A program made the translations under genes and the position numbers. The notes under the pieces were generated by a model that worked only from the letters and a program-made list of their open reading frames with translations, was not told the DNA's origin and did no database searches. From contig AP017424.1 of NCBI GenBank assembly GCA_002355495.1, forward strand, positions 5,211,501 to 5,275,500: a DNA stretch of 64,000 nt. Reading direction: 5' to 3'. The stretch is from Streptomyces laurentii (lineage in GTDB: Bacteria > Actinomycetota > Actinomycetes > Streptomycetales > Streptomycetaceae). Shown here in pieces: positions 1 through 7,216 of this stretch. Numbering within the stretch: the first letter of the stretch is position 1; every line of letters starts with the position of its first letter.

Positions 1-266
1 ACGAGGACGCCGAGGCCGCGCTCCGCAAGCCCGACTGGGACGCGTACGGCAAGGCCCAGGCGGCCCTGCAGGACGCGCTCCAGCGCGCGGCCGACGCGGG
101 AGCGCAGCTGAAGAGCGACGCGGGCGCCGGCGGTCAGAAGGCGGACGCCCCGAAGGCGGACGCTCCGAAGGACGCCCCGAAGGATCCGAAGAAGGCGAAC
201 GAGGCCGTGCCGAGCACGCCTTCGCCGGACCCGTCGGCCGACCCGTCCGCGAAGGCGGGCGACTGA
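1..266 (+). CDS. UPF0182-family membrane protein, C-terminal end (partial)
   Basis: Only the last 87 codons are in the window; the frame is open from base 3 to a TGA at 264-266. The visible part is a soluble tail. It starts with an Ala/Asp-rich amphipathic stretch (motif DWDAYGKAQAALQDALQRA, the kind that ends the large UPF0182 membrane proteins of actinobacteria). It continues as a low-complexity Lys/Ala/Asp/Pro tail with repeats of KADAPK. Family assignment rests on that terminal helix and on the expected neighbours, so it is moderate. The membrane part and the start lie upstream of the window. No function is established for the family. Confidence 0.6.
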   Translation, partial: EDAEAALRKPDWDAYGKAQAALQDALQRAADAGAQLKSDAGAGGQKADAPKADAPKDAPKDPKKANEAVPSTPSPDPSADPSAKAGD

Positions 267-328
267 CCGGCGGCCGACCGTCGCCGGCCGACCGCCGGCC
301 AGGCTCCGTCCCGCGTCGTGATACTGTT

Positions 329-414
329 TGTTCACCGACGCGGGGTGGAGCAGCTCGGTAGCTCGCTGGGCTCATAACCCAGAGGTCGCAGGTTCAAATC
401 CTGTCCCCGCTACT
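329..414 (+). repeat. 86-bp direct repeat, copy 1 (contains tRNA-fMet)
   Basis: Identical by eye to 2719-2804. The identity begins 10 bases before the tRNA and ends 2 bases after it, then the flanks diverge completely. The two copies are 2.4 kb apart in the same orientation and flank the Sel1/TPR gene. Confidence 0.9.
339..412 (+). tRNA. Initiator tRNA-fMet (CAT), copy 1
   Basis: The sequence folds into a full cloverleaf: acceptor CGCGGGG/CCCCGCT, D arm, anticodon stem CTGGG/CCCAG around CTCATAA (anticodon CAT), and T arm with TTCAAAT. Two initiator hallmarks are visible. The first acceptor position is unpaired (C1 opposite T72). Three consecutive G-C pairs (GGG/CCC) sit next to the anticodon loop. 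CCA is not encoded. The gene is immediately followed by a strong hairpin terminator at 421-452. Confidence 0.95.
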
Positions 415-420
415 GAAGTC

Positions 421-452
421 GAGGGCCCGAATCCATTTGGATTCGGGCCCTC
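421..452 (+). terminator. Hairpin terminator of tRNA-fMet copy 1
   Basis: Perfect 14-bp stem (gagggcccgaatcc, 421-434, with its complement at 439-452) around a 4-base loop, 8 bases after the tRNA. There is no T-run, as is usual in this genome. Confidence 0.85.
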
Positions 453-616
453 GGTGCGTTCCCGGACAGGTCGCGTCCCCCAAAAGGCGGTACGAGAGAG
501 GCGAGTTGGTGCCAAACGTGTTTCACTTGTCTCTCTGTGGGCATGTCGACAAAACGCTGAAGTGACCTCACGGGCTGCGGTATACCAGGTGTACGCGGGT
601 TGCGGGTGGTGCGACG

Positions 617-2665
617 ATGGTTTTTATGGGGGACAGGGCAACTCTGTTGGAGACAGGGCGGTTTGTGCAGCGGCGTGCCGATAACGCCGCAGACGAGATC
701 ATCGAGGCCGCGGGGGCCGTCGATGCGGACGCCGGCAGCACCACCGCCGCAGACCAGGTGACCGACCACGAGACCGAGGCCGAGACCGAGGCCCGGCACC
801 GGCTTGCCGCGGAGAAGGGCGACGCGGCCGCCATGAGCGTCCTCGGCGCGATGCTGCTGCGCCGAGGGGACCTGGAGGGGGCCGAGCCGTTCCTGCGGAC
901 CGCCACCACCCAGGGCGACCGGGCCGCCGCCAACAACCTGGGTGTGCTGCTGCACCAGCGCGGCTACCCGGACGAGGCCGCGGCCTGGTGGCGGGTCGCC
1001 GCCGTCGCGGGCTCCGCACCGGCCGCGCACGCCCTCGGCCGGCACCACCGCGAGCGCGGCGACGAGCCCGCCGCCGAGTACTGGCTGCGCCAGTCCGCCG
1101 AGCAGGGCCACGCCCTCGGCGCGTACGCGCTCGCCGAACTCCTGCAGCACCGCAGCGACGTGGGCGCCGAGCGCTGGCTGCGCGCCGCCGCCGAGCAGGG
1201 CCACCGCGAGGCCGCCTTCCGCCTCGCCCTCGTGCTGGAGCGCCGGGCGACGGAGCAGATCGGCGGCCCGCACGCGTACGGCTCCGGGAACGAGCCCGTC
1301 GGCACCGGGACCCGGCTGCGGACGACGGTCACCCCCGGCGGTGAAACCGGTGCGACGTTCGCGCCCCGTACGAGCGAAGCCGGCGCGCTCGCGATGGCCA
1401 TGGCGATGCCGGCGACCGGGACCGTGGCCGCGGCCCGGCGGCGCGGGCTCGCGACCGGGCTCGCCGAGGCCGAGGCGTGGTTCCGGCAGGCCGCCGCGCG
1501 CGGCCACCGCAAGGCCGCCCTGCACCTCGGCGCGATCCTCGAGAAGCGCGGCGAGCTGAAGGAGGCCGGCCGCTGGTACCTGATGTCCGCCAAGGACGGC
1601 GAGTCCAAGGCCGCCTGCGCGCTCGGCTTCCTGCTGCGCGACGCGGGCGACGAGGAGAGCGCCGCCGTGTGGTGGCTGCGGGCCGCCCAGGACGGTGACG
1701 GCAACGCCGCCAACGCGCTCGGCGCGCTGCACGCCGCCCGCGGCGAACAGCAGACCGCCGAGCGCTGGTACCGCGCGGCCATGGACGCGGGCGACGTGAA
1801 CGGCGCGTACAACCTCGGGCTGCTCTGCGCCGCCCAGGAGCGCGTCACGCAGGCCGAGCAGTGGTACCGCCGCGCCGCCTACGCGGGGCACCGCGAGGCC
1901 GCCAACGCGCTCGCCGTCCTGCTGCTCCAGGCCGGCGACGCGAACGGCGCCGAGCCCTGGTTCTCCAAGGCCGCCGAGGCCGGCAGCGTCGACGCCGCCT
2001 TCAACCTCGGCATCCTCTACGCCGGCCGCGACGACGACCGCAACGCGCTCACCTGGTACGAGCGCGCGGCCGCCGCCGGGCACACCGAGGCCGCGCTCCA
2101 GGTCGGCATCGCCTGCCTGCGCGACGGTGACGAGCGGGGCGCCGAGCGGCATCTGCGGTGCGCGGCGGGCGGCGGCAGCGCCGAGGCGGCGTACCGGCTC
2201 GCCACGGTCCTCGACGCGCGCCGCCCGGCCCCCGGCCCGGTGGTGCTCGGCGCCCCGCGTGCCGAGAAGTCCGAGTGCGAGGAGTGGTACGAGCGGGCCG
2301 CCGGACAGGGCCACCGCCGCGCCCAGGTACGGGTCGGCATGCTCGCCGCCGACCGGGGCGACATCGCGGAGGCGGCCCGCTGGTACCGGGAGGCGGCCGA
2401 GGCCGGCTCCCGCAACGGCGCCTTCAACCTGGGGCTGCTGCTGGCCCGCGAGGGCGGTGAGCGGGAGGCCGCCTTGTGGTGGACCCGCGCCGCCCACGCC
2501 GGCCACGGCCGCGCCGCGCTCCGGCTCGCCCTGCTCGCCGCCCGGCGCGGCGAGCTGACCGAGGGCCGCCGCTGGTGCGACCGCGCGGTGGAGCTGGGTC
2601 CGTCCGAGGTGGCGGAGCGCGCGGCCCGGCTGAGCGAGGCGCTGCACCAGGAACTCACCGCGTAA
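617..2665 (+). CDS. Sel1/TPR-like repeat protein
   Basis: A 682-aa cytoplasmic protein made almost entirely of Ala-rich, about 35-residue helical hairpins. The recurring pattern is A-E-x-W-[YLF]-R-x-A-A-x-x-G-[HD]-x-x-A-A, typical of Sel1-like/TPR solenoids that act as protein-binding scaffolds. Repeats run from about residue 55 to 215 and resume from about 275 to the end. A Thr/Gly/Ala-rich segment of about 60 residues in between breaks the register. No signal peptide or membrane segment is seen. The ATG at 617 has a GGTGG a few bases upstream; an ATG at 626 is an alternative start. It lies between two identical initiator tRNA genes. The binding partner is unknown. Confidence 0.85.
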   Translation: MVFMGDRATLLETGRFVQRRADNAADEIIEAAGAVDADAGSTTAADQVTDHETEAETEARHRLAAEKGDAAAMSVLGAMLLRRGDLEGAEPFLRTATTQGDRAAANNLGVLLHQRGYPDEAAAWWRVAAVAGSAPAAHALGRHHRERGDEPAAEYWLRQSAEQGHALGAYALAELLQHRSDVGAERWLRAAAEQGHREAAFRLALVLERRATEQIGGPHAYGSGNEPVGTGTRLRTTVTPGGETGATFAPRTSEAGALAMAMAMPATGTVAAARRRGLATGLAEAEAWFRQAAARGHRKAALHLGAILEKRGELKEAGRWYLMSAKDGESKAACALGFLLRDAGDEESAAVWWLRAAQDGDGNAANALGALHAARGEQQTAERWYRAAMDAGDVNGAYNLGLLCAAQERVTQAEQWYRRAAYAGHREAANALAVLLLQAGDANGAEPWFSKAAEAGSVDAAFNLGILYAGRDDDRNALTWYERAAAAGHTEAALQVGIACLRDGDERGAERHLRCAAGGGSAEAAYRLATVLDARRPAPGPVVLGAPRAEKSECEEWYERAAGQGHRRAQVRVGMLAADRGDIAEAARWYREAAEAGSRNGAFNLGLLLAREGGEREAALWWTRAAHAGHGRAALRLALLAARRGELTEGRRWCDRAVELGPSEVAERAARLSEALHQELTA

Positions 2666-2687
2666 TGCAGGTCACCCCGTATCGGAT

Positions 2688-2716
2688 TTGCTCTGCCCCG
2701 AGCGGTCCCGTAAGGT
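2688..2716 (+). promoter_or_regulatory. Housekeeping-type promoter for tRNA-fMet copy 2
   Basis: TTGCTC (2688-2693), 17-base spacer, TAAGGT (2711-2716). This places transcription start just before the tRNA at 2729. The match to the vegetative consensus is partial. Confidence 0.45.
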
Positions 2717-2718
2717 TG

Positions 2719-2804
2719 TGTTCACCGACGCGGGGTGGAGCAGCTCGGTAGCTCGCTGGGCTCATAACCCAGAGGTCGCAGGTTCAAATCCTGTCCCCGC
2801 TACT
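2719..2804 (+). repeat. 86-bp direct repeat, copy 2 (contains tRNA-fMet)
   Basis: Second copy of the repeat at 329-414, identical by eye and in the same orientation. Confidence 0.9.
2729..2802 (+). tRNA. Initiator tRNA-fMet (CAT), copy 2
   Basis: Identical in sequence to the tRNA at 339-412, with the same C1/T72 mismatch and GGG/CCC anticodon-stem pairs. It has its own terminator at 2812-2847. Confidence 0.95.
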
Positions 2805-2811
2805 CAGTAGC

Positions 2812-2847
2812 CGAAGGCCCGGATCGTGCAGACGATCCGGGCCTTCG
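2812..2847 (+). terminator. Hairpin terminator of tRNA-fMet copy 2
   Basis: Stem of 16 bp (cgaaggcccggatcgt, 2812-2827, with its complement at 2832-2847) and a 4-base loop, 10 bases after the tRNA. Confidence 0.85.
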
Positions 2848-2889
2848 CCGTTGTCCGGGCCTGCGTGGACAAGGCATATGCGGACGAGA

Positions 2890-2918
2890 AAGGCCCCCGC
2901 CGTGTCGGCGGGGGCCTT
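2890..2918. terminator. Hairpin between tRNA and Fur-family gene
   Basis: Perfect 13-bp stem (aaggcccccgccg, 2890-2902, with its complement at 2906-2918) and a 3-base loop. It sits 38 bases past the stop of the Fur-family gene on the minus strand, and can act in both directions. Confidence 0.75.
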
Positions 2919-2956
2919 CGTTCATGTCTTGTCGGTACGTCGTCCGGGGTGCGGGA

Positions 2957-3382
2957 TCAGGCGGCGGCCGAGGTGGCGCAGCTCGGACAGATGCCGCGGT
3001 AGGTGACCTCGGCGCCGGAGACCATGAAGCCGAAGCGCTCCGAGTCGGGCAGGGCGGCCAGCGGGTCGCCCGCCGGGTGCACGTCGCGGATCGCGCCGCA
3101 GTGGGCGCAGACCAGGTGCTGGTGGGGGCGGTGCGCGTTCGGGTCGTACCGCTTGGCGCGGCCGTCCGTGGCGACCTCGATCACCTCACCGAGCGTGACC
3201 ATCTCGCCCAGCGTGTTGTAGACGGTCGCCCGGGAGATCTCGGGGAGCCGCTCCACCGCGCGCGAGTGGACCTCGTCGGCGGTCAGGTGCACGTGGTCTC
3301 CGTCGAGCACCTCGGCCACGACGCGACGCTGCGCGGTCATCCGCCATCCGCGGCCGCGCAGTCGTTCCAGCAGGTCACTCAT
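2957..3382 (-). CDS. Fur-family repressor, PerR/CatR-like peroxide sensor type
   Basis: A 141-aa metal-dependent repressor. The winged-helix DNA-binding domain is at about residues 10-75 (recognition segment ISRATVYNTLGEM). The dimerisation domain carries the structural zinc site C92-x2-C95 and C132-x2-C135. The regulatory-site residues are those of PerR rather than Fur: H32, D80, H87, H89 and D100 align with the His/Asp ligands whose oxidation PerR uses to sense peroxide. The loop after D80 is one residue longer than in Bacillus PerR. I infer an iron- or manganese-loaded peroxide sensor. No catalase gene is adjacent. A 7-1-7 inverted repeat at 3449-3463 may be its autoregulatory operator. 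Confidence 0.85.
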   Translation of the reverse strand: MSDLLERLRGRGWRMTAQRRVVAEVLDGDHVHLTADEVHSRAVERLPEISRATVYNTLGEMVTLGEVIEVATDGRAKRYDPNAHRPHQHLVCAHCGAIRDVHPAGDPLAALPDSERFGFMVSGAEVTYRGICPSCATSAAA

Positions 3383-3448
3383 GAGGGTCAGCCTAACAGT
3401 CGAGCGAGACCTGCCCTGAATCGGTGTGATTTTGGATACAAGTTCGAC

Positions 3449-3463
3449 TTGGACTCAGTCCAG
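3449..3463. promoter_or_regulatory. 7-1-7 inverted repeat, candidate Fur/PerR operator
   Basis: TTGGACT-C-AGTCCAG, a 7-1-7 palindrome with one end mismatch, 67 bases upstream of the Fur-family start codon. Fur-family proteins bind 7-1-7 repeats. The sequence itself is inferred to be an operator from form and position only. Confidence 0.5.
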
Positions 3464-3526
3464 AAGCGCGCGTCGGGCGGTGGATGGCGTCCCGCGTTCG
3501 GGTGGCCGATGGGACCTTACGAGGTT

Positions 3527-3573
3527 GACGCCCTGTGCCCGCACCCCGGGGAGGCGTGCGGGTGCAGGGCGTC
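3527..3573 (-). terminator. Hairpin terminator after the CBS-domain gene
   Basis: Arms 3527-3544 and 3556-3573 pair over 16 of 18 positions (gacgccctg.. against ..cagggcgtc), directly after the stop at 3576. Confidence 0.65.
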
Positions 3574-3575
3574 GG

Positions 3576-3974
3576 TCAGGCGGCCAGCCGGGCCGGGACC
3601 CAGCAGCGGATGATGTCGCGGACGGAGACGATGCCGACCGGCCCGTGGTCGTCGAGCACCACGAGGTGGCGGAAGTTGCCGCGGGTCATCGTCTCCGCGG
3701 CCTCCTCCAGGGTCCAGGTCGGCGCCGCGAAGACGACGTCCCGGGTGGTGTGCGCGTCGGCGGTCTCCAGGTCGGGATCGCGGCCGATGGCGATGGCGTC
3801 GAGGATGTCGCGCTCGGTCAGGATGCCGAAGCCGCCCGAGTCGCCGTCCTGGACGACGGCCGAGCCGACGCGGCGCGCCGACATCAGACGGGCCGCCTGG
3901 CGGAGAGTGTGGGCCGGGCCGATGGTGAGGATCGCGGTACTCATGGCGTCGCGGACGAACATGGAGGGAACCAC
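3576..3974 (-). CDS. CBS-domain pair protein
   Basis: A 132-aa protein consisting of two CBS domains (about residues 5-62 and 72-128), the Bateman module that senses adenine nucleotides. Motifs such as GILTERDILDAI and GIVSVRDIIR close each repeat. There is no enzymatic or membrane partner domain, so it belongs to the stand-alone class whose target is usually unknown. A second in-frame Met at codon 5 (MFVRDAM) may be the true start. Encoded between a Fur-family regulator and hisN, all on the minus strand but with 227 bases separating it from hisN. Confidence 0.85.
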   Translation of the reverse strand: MVPSMFVRDAMSTAILTIGPAHTLRQAARLMSARRVGSAVVQDGDSGGFGILTERDILDAIAIGRDPDLETADAHTTRDVVFAAPTWTLEEAAETMTRGNFRHLVVLDDHGPVGIVSVRDIIRCWVPARLAA

Positions 3975-4201
3975 CCCCGATTCGAGGCTTTCGAGAACCC
4001 GTTCACAAGTTCACAAGTGAAGGGAGCCTCAGAGTCGCACCAGGCGAGAGGGCCGACAAGGGGGCGCGCGAAGCACCCCGGGAGCACTCGGGGGGCGGCT
4101 GCCCCGGGGAGTCGGGGACCGGCCCGGGGCGAGGGAGCCGGAAGGGCGCCCCGGGCCTGAAGGGTCGTACGACAGGCCCGGAGCCGGCCGGCCTCGAAAA
4201 A

Positions 4202-5011
4202 TCAGTCCTCGGCCGGGCGCTGGTTGAGGTAGCTGAGCAGCTCGCCGTGGAGCAGGCCGTTGGACGCCGCCGCGTTTCCGCTGTGCGGGCCGTGCCGGCC
4301 GTCGAGTCCGGTGAAGGTGCCGCCGGCCTCCTGGACGACGATCGCCGTGGCCGCCATGTCCCACAGCGACAGTTCGGGCTCCGCGCACAGGTCCACCGCG
4401 CCTTCGGCGACCATCATGTACGGCCAGAAGTCGCCGTACGCGCGCGTACGCCAGCAGGCGCGCGTGAGGTCGAGGAAGCCGTCGAGCCGGCCGCGCTCCT
4501 CCCAGCCGCTGAGGCTGGAGTACGCGAACGAGGCGTCCTCCAGGCGTTCCACCCGCGACACCTTGATCCGGGACGCCGAGGCCAGGCTGCGGCCGGTGTA
4601 CGCGCCGAGGCCCTTCGCCGCCCACCAGCGGCGGCCGAGCGCGGGCGCGGACACCACGCCCACCACCGGCTGGAAGCCGGTCTCCCCGGCCTCCATCAGC
4701 GCGATCAGGGTCGCCCAGACCGGCACCCCGCGCACGTAGTTCTTGGTGCCGTCGATGGGGTCGATCACCCAGCGGCGCGGGCCCGAGCCCTCGACCCCGT
4801 ACTCCTCGCCCAGGACCGCGTCCCGCGGCCGGGCGCGCTGCAGCTGCCCCCGGATCAGCTCCTCGGCGGCCTTGTCGGCCTCGCTCACCGGGGTCATGTC
4901 GGGCTTCGTCTCGACCTTGAGGTCGAGTGCCTGGAACCGGTCCATCGTGGCCGCGTCCGCGGCATCCGCGAGGACATGGGCCAGACGCAGATCGTCGTGG
5001 TAATCGGCCAT
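4202..5011 (-). CDS. hisN: Histidinol-phosphatase, inositol monophosphatase family
   Basis: A 269-aa Mg2+-dependent phosphatase of the IMPase fold. Metal-ligand motifs are GEE at 68-70, the signature DPIDGT at 84-89, and the C-terminal LWDMAA. Actinobacteria use this HisN type for the histidinol-phosphate phosphatase step of histidine synthesis, away from the main his operon. The overall sequence (start MADYHDDLRLAHVLADAAD) matches that subgroup rather than SuhB or CysQ. Encoded alone on the minus strand; the next gene upstream, tetR, diverges. IMPase-family specificity cannot be proven by eye. Confidence 0.85.
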   Translation of the reverse strand: MADYHDDLRLAHVLADAADAATMDRFQALDLKVETKPDMTPVSEADKAAEELIRGQLQRARPRDAVLGEEYGVEGSGPRRWVIDPIDGTKNYVRGVPVWATLIALMEAGETGFQPVVGVVSAPALGRRWWAAKGLGAYTGRSLASASRIKVSRVERLEDASFAYSSLSGWEERGRLDGFLDLTRACWRTRAYGDFWPYMMVAEGAVDLCAEPELSLWDMAATAIVVQEAGGTFTGLDGRHGPHSGNAAASNGLLHGELLSYLNQRPAED

Positions 5012-5140
5012 GCGGGAACTCTATCCCCCGAAGAGCCCCCCTCTGGCCGGGGACCTTGACAGCGCGTGGCCGGCTGCCGACGCTGAGCGGTGGATCCGTA
5101 CGTTCCGGGGGACGGTTCACGAGACGTTCCGGAGGCGTTC

Positions 5141-5809
5141 ATGCCGACTGCCCGTGAGGCCCTGCTCGTCGCCGCGCTCGGCGCGCTCGTGCACCGGCCC
5201 TGGTCCGCCGTGCGGATGGCCGACGTCGCGCGGGACGCGCGGGTGTCCCGGCAGACCCTCTACAACGAGTTCGGCAGCAAGGAAGGGCTGGCGAGGGCGC
5301 TGGCCCGGCGGGAGGCCGACGCGTATCTGCAGGGTGTCCGGCGGCTGCTAGCCGTACCCGCCCCGCCCGCGCGCAATCTGGCGGCCGTCGCCGAGTGGAC
5401 GGTCGTGCGCGCCGCCGAGCGTCCGTTGCTGCGGGCCCTGCTCACCGATGCCTGGAGCGACCGGCTGCCCCGCCCCCGGCCGGTCCGGGCCGGCGCCCGG
5501 ACCGCGCCCGTCCCCGCCCAGCGGCGGGCCGACGAGGGGCCGCCGGCGCCCGGCGAACTGGTCGCGGCGGTCGCGGCGGCGGCGGGGGAGCGGTGGGCGG
5601 GGGGCTGCGAGATCGCGGTACGGCTGGCGCTCAGCCATGTCGTGGCTCCGGCCGTGCCGTGGAGCCGGGCGGGCGCCGGGGGCGCGGCGGGCCGGGACGG
5701 TCAGCGCGCGGAGCCGGAGAGCTGGAGTCCGACCACGCCCACGATCACCAGCGTGATCGAGACGATCTTGAGCGTGGAGACCACGTCGCCGAGGAAGACC
5801 ATGCCGTAG
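5141..5809 (+). CDS. TetR-family regulator
   Basis: A 222-aa protein with an N-terminal TetR helix-turn-helix (about residues 15-50, motif RVSRQTLYNEFGSKEGLARAL). The C-terminal domain is Ala/Pro-rich and divergent. The start at 5141 is preceded by GGAGG at 5131-5135. The frame stays open past the point where homologues usually end, so the last 36 codons lie antisense to the 3' end of the SMR gene (109-bp tail-to-tail overlap). It probably controls the adjacent small multidrug exporter, by analogy with many tetR/efflux pairs. Confidence 0.8.
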   Translation: MPTAREALLVAALGALVHRPWSAVRMADVARDARVSRQTLYNEFGSKEGLARALARREADAYLQGVRRLLAVPAPPARNLAAVAEWTVVRAAERPLLRALLTDAWSDRLPRPRPVRAGARTAPVPAQRRADEGPPAPGELVAAVAAAAGERWAGGCEIAVRLALSHVVAPAVPWSRAGAGGAAGRDGQRAEPESWSPTTPTITSVIETILSVETTSPRKTMP

Positions 5810-6024
5810 ATCGCGGTCCCGGCGGCCCCGATCCCGGTCCACACGGCATAGGCCGGACCGACGTCGAGCCGGCGCAGCGCCAGGGTCAGCAGGCCGAAGC
5901 TGCCGAGCGCGAAGGCCGCGAACGCGATCGTCGGCCACAGGCGGGTGAAGCCGTGCGAGAGCTTCAGGCAGACCGCGAAGCCCGTCTCCAGGAGTCCGGC
6001 GACCACCACCAGCAGCCACGCCAT
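5701..6024 (-). CDS. SMR-family exporter, SugE/Gdx type
   Basis: A 107-aa, four-helix membrane protein of the small multidrug resistance family. The essential proton/substrate glutamate is present at residue 13 (AGLLETG). The segment AYAVWTGIGAAGTAI marks the SugE/Gdx branch, which exports guanidinium, rather than the broad EmrE branch. The start chosen has GGAGG upstream; an upstream-extended frame has no family similarity. It functions as an antiparallel dimer in the inner membrane. I do not recognise a guanidine riboswitch in the leader. Converges on, and overlaps, a tetR gene. Confidence 0.85.
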   Translation of the reverse strand: MAWLLVVVAGLLETGFAVCLKLSHGFTRLWPTIAFAAFALGSFGLLTLALRRLDVGPAYAVWTGIGAAGTAIYGMVFLGDVVSTLKIVSITLVIVGVVGLQLSGSAR

Positions 6025-6175
6025 CGTCAGTGCCTCCCACGCCTCGGTGACCGCATCGCCACTCGAATCAGGTGGCTCACACAGCTCACTCGACTCACTT
6101 GGTGCGATTATGCACTTACCAGCGGTGGCAGCCCGCAAACGTGCGCGATTGCGCCACCACAACGGCCGGACAAGG

Positions 6176-6195
6176 CCCCCGGAACGCGCCGGGGG
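6176..6195 (-). terminator. Hairpin after rsgA
   Basis: cccccgg / ccggggg, 7-bp stem with a 6-base loop, 8 bases past the rsgA stop. Confidence 0.55.
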
Positions 6196-6202
6196 AGGGG
6201 GA

Positions 6203-7213
6203 TCAGTCGCCCTCGTGGCGTTCCCGGGTGGCGAGCAGCCGCCGCAGCGAGAACAGCCGCGCCGGATCCGCGTGCCCGTCGGCGACCCAGGCGTCCAGCG
6301 CGCAGTCCGGCTCGTCGTGGCTGCACGCGCGCGGGCACTCCTCGGTGCCGGGCTCCAGGTCGGGGAAGGCGTGGATGACCCGGGACGGGTCGACGTGCGC
6401 GAGCCCGAAGGACCGGACGCCCGGGGTGTCGACCACCCAGCCTTCGGCCTTGTCCAGCGGCAGCGCGAGCGCCGACGTCGTGGTGTGCCGGCCGCGGCCG
6501 GTCACCGCGTTCACATGGCCGGTGATCCGCCGCCGCTCCTCCGGGACCAGCGCGTTCACCAGCGTCGTCTTGCCCACGCCCGAGTGGCCCACGAACGCGG
6601 TGACCCGGCCGTCCAGGTACGTGCGCACCCGGTCCGCCGCCTCGCCGTCGTACAGCTCGTCGCGGTTGACGACCACGTAGGGGATGTCCAGGGCCCCGTA
6701 CAGCTCCAGGAGCTCCGACGGCGGCGCCAGGTCCGACTTCGTCAGCACCAGGAAGGGTTCGAGCCCGCCGTCGTAAGCCGCCACCAGACAGCGGTCGATC
6801 AGCCGCGGGCGCGGCTCGGGGTCCGCCAGGGCGGTCACGATCGCCAGCTGGTCGGCGTTGGCGACGACCACGCGCTCGTACGGATCGTCGTCGTCGGCCG
6901 TCCGGCGCAGCACCGAGCTGCGCTCGCCGATGCGCACGATCCGCGCCAGGGTGTCCTTCTCGCCGGACAGATCGCCGACCAGGGAGACCCGGTCGCCCAC
7001 CACGGCGGCCTTGCGGCCCAGTTCACGGGCCTTCATGGCGAGGATGATCCGGTCGTCGACCAGACAGGTCAGCCGGCCGCGGTCGACGGTGAGGACCAGG
7101 CCCTCGACGGCGTCCTCGTGCTTCGGGCGGATGTTCGTACGGGGGCGGCTGCCCTTGCGGTTGGGCCGCTGGCGGATGTCGTCCGCGTCGGTGTGCTTGC
7201 CGTAACGCCGCAT
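6203..7213 (-). CDS. rsgA: Ribosome small-subunit GTPase RsgA
   Basis: A 336-aa circularly permuted GTPase that checks 30S subunit maturation. The G-motif order is G4 (TKSD, 158-161), then G1 (GHSGVGKT, 209-216), then G3 (DTPG, 262-265), which is diagnostic of the YjeQ/RsgA family. An N-terminal OB-fold covers about residues 35-105. The C-terminal zinc knuckle has C293, C297, H299 and C304. A basic N-terminus (RPNRKGSRPRTNIRPKH) fits rRNA binding. It follows aroA by only 3 bases, so the two are co-transcribed. Confidence 0.95.
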   Translation of the reverse strand: MRRYGKHTDADDIRQRPNRKGSRPRTNIRPKHEDAVEGLVLTVDRGRLTCLVDDRIILAMKARELGRKAAVVGDRVSLVGDLSGEKDTLARIVRIGERSSVLRRTADDDDPYERVVVANADQLAIVTALADPEPRPRLIDRCLVAAYDGGLEPFLVLTKSDLAPPSELLELYGALDIPYVVVNRDELYDGEAADRVRTYLDGRVTAFVGHSGVGKTTLVNALVPEERRRITGHVNAVTGRGRHTTTSALALPLDKAEGWVVDTPGVRSFGLAHVDPSRVIHAFPDLEPGTEECPRACSHDEPDCALDAWVADGHADPARLFSLRRLLATRERHEGD

Positions 7214-7216
7214 GGC

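Noticed and set aside
410..2647. 745-codon open frame antisense to the Sel1/TPR gene
   Set aside because: Arg/Gly/Ala/Pro low-complexity translation, no ribosome-binding site; an artefact of high GC on the opposite strand of a real gene.
6025..6202. Guanidine riboswitch in front of the SugE-type exporter
   Set aside because: No match to the guanidine-I, -II or -III conserved cores that I can recognise; only a normal ribosome-binding site.
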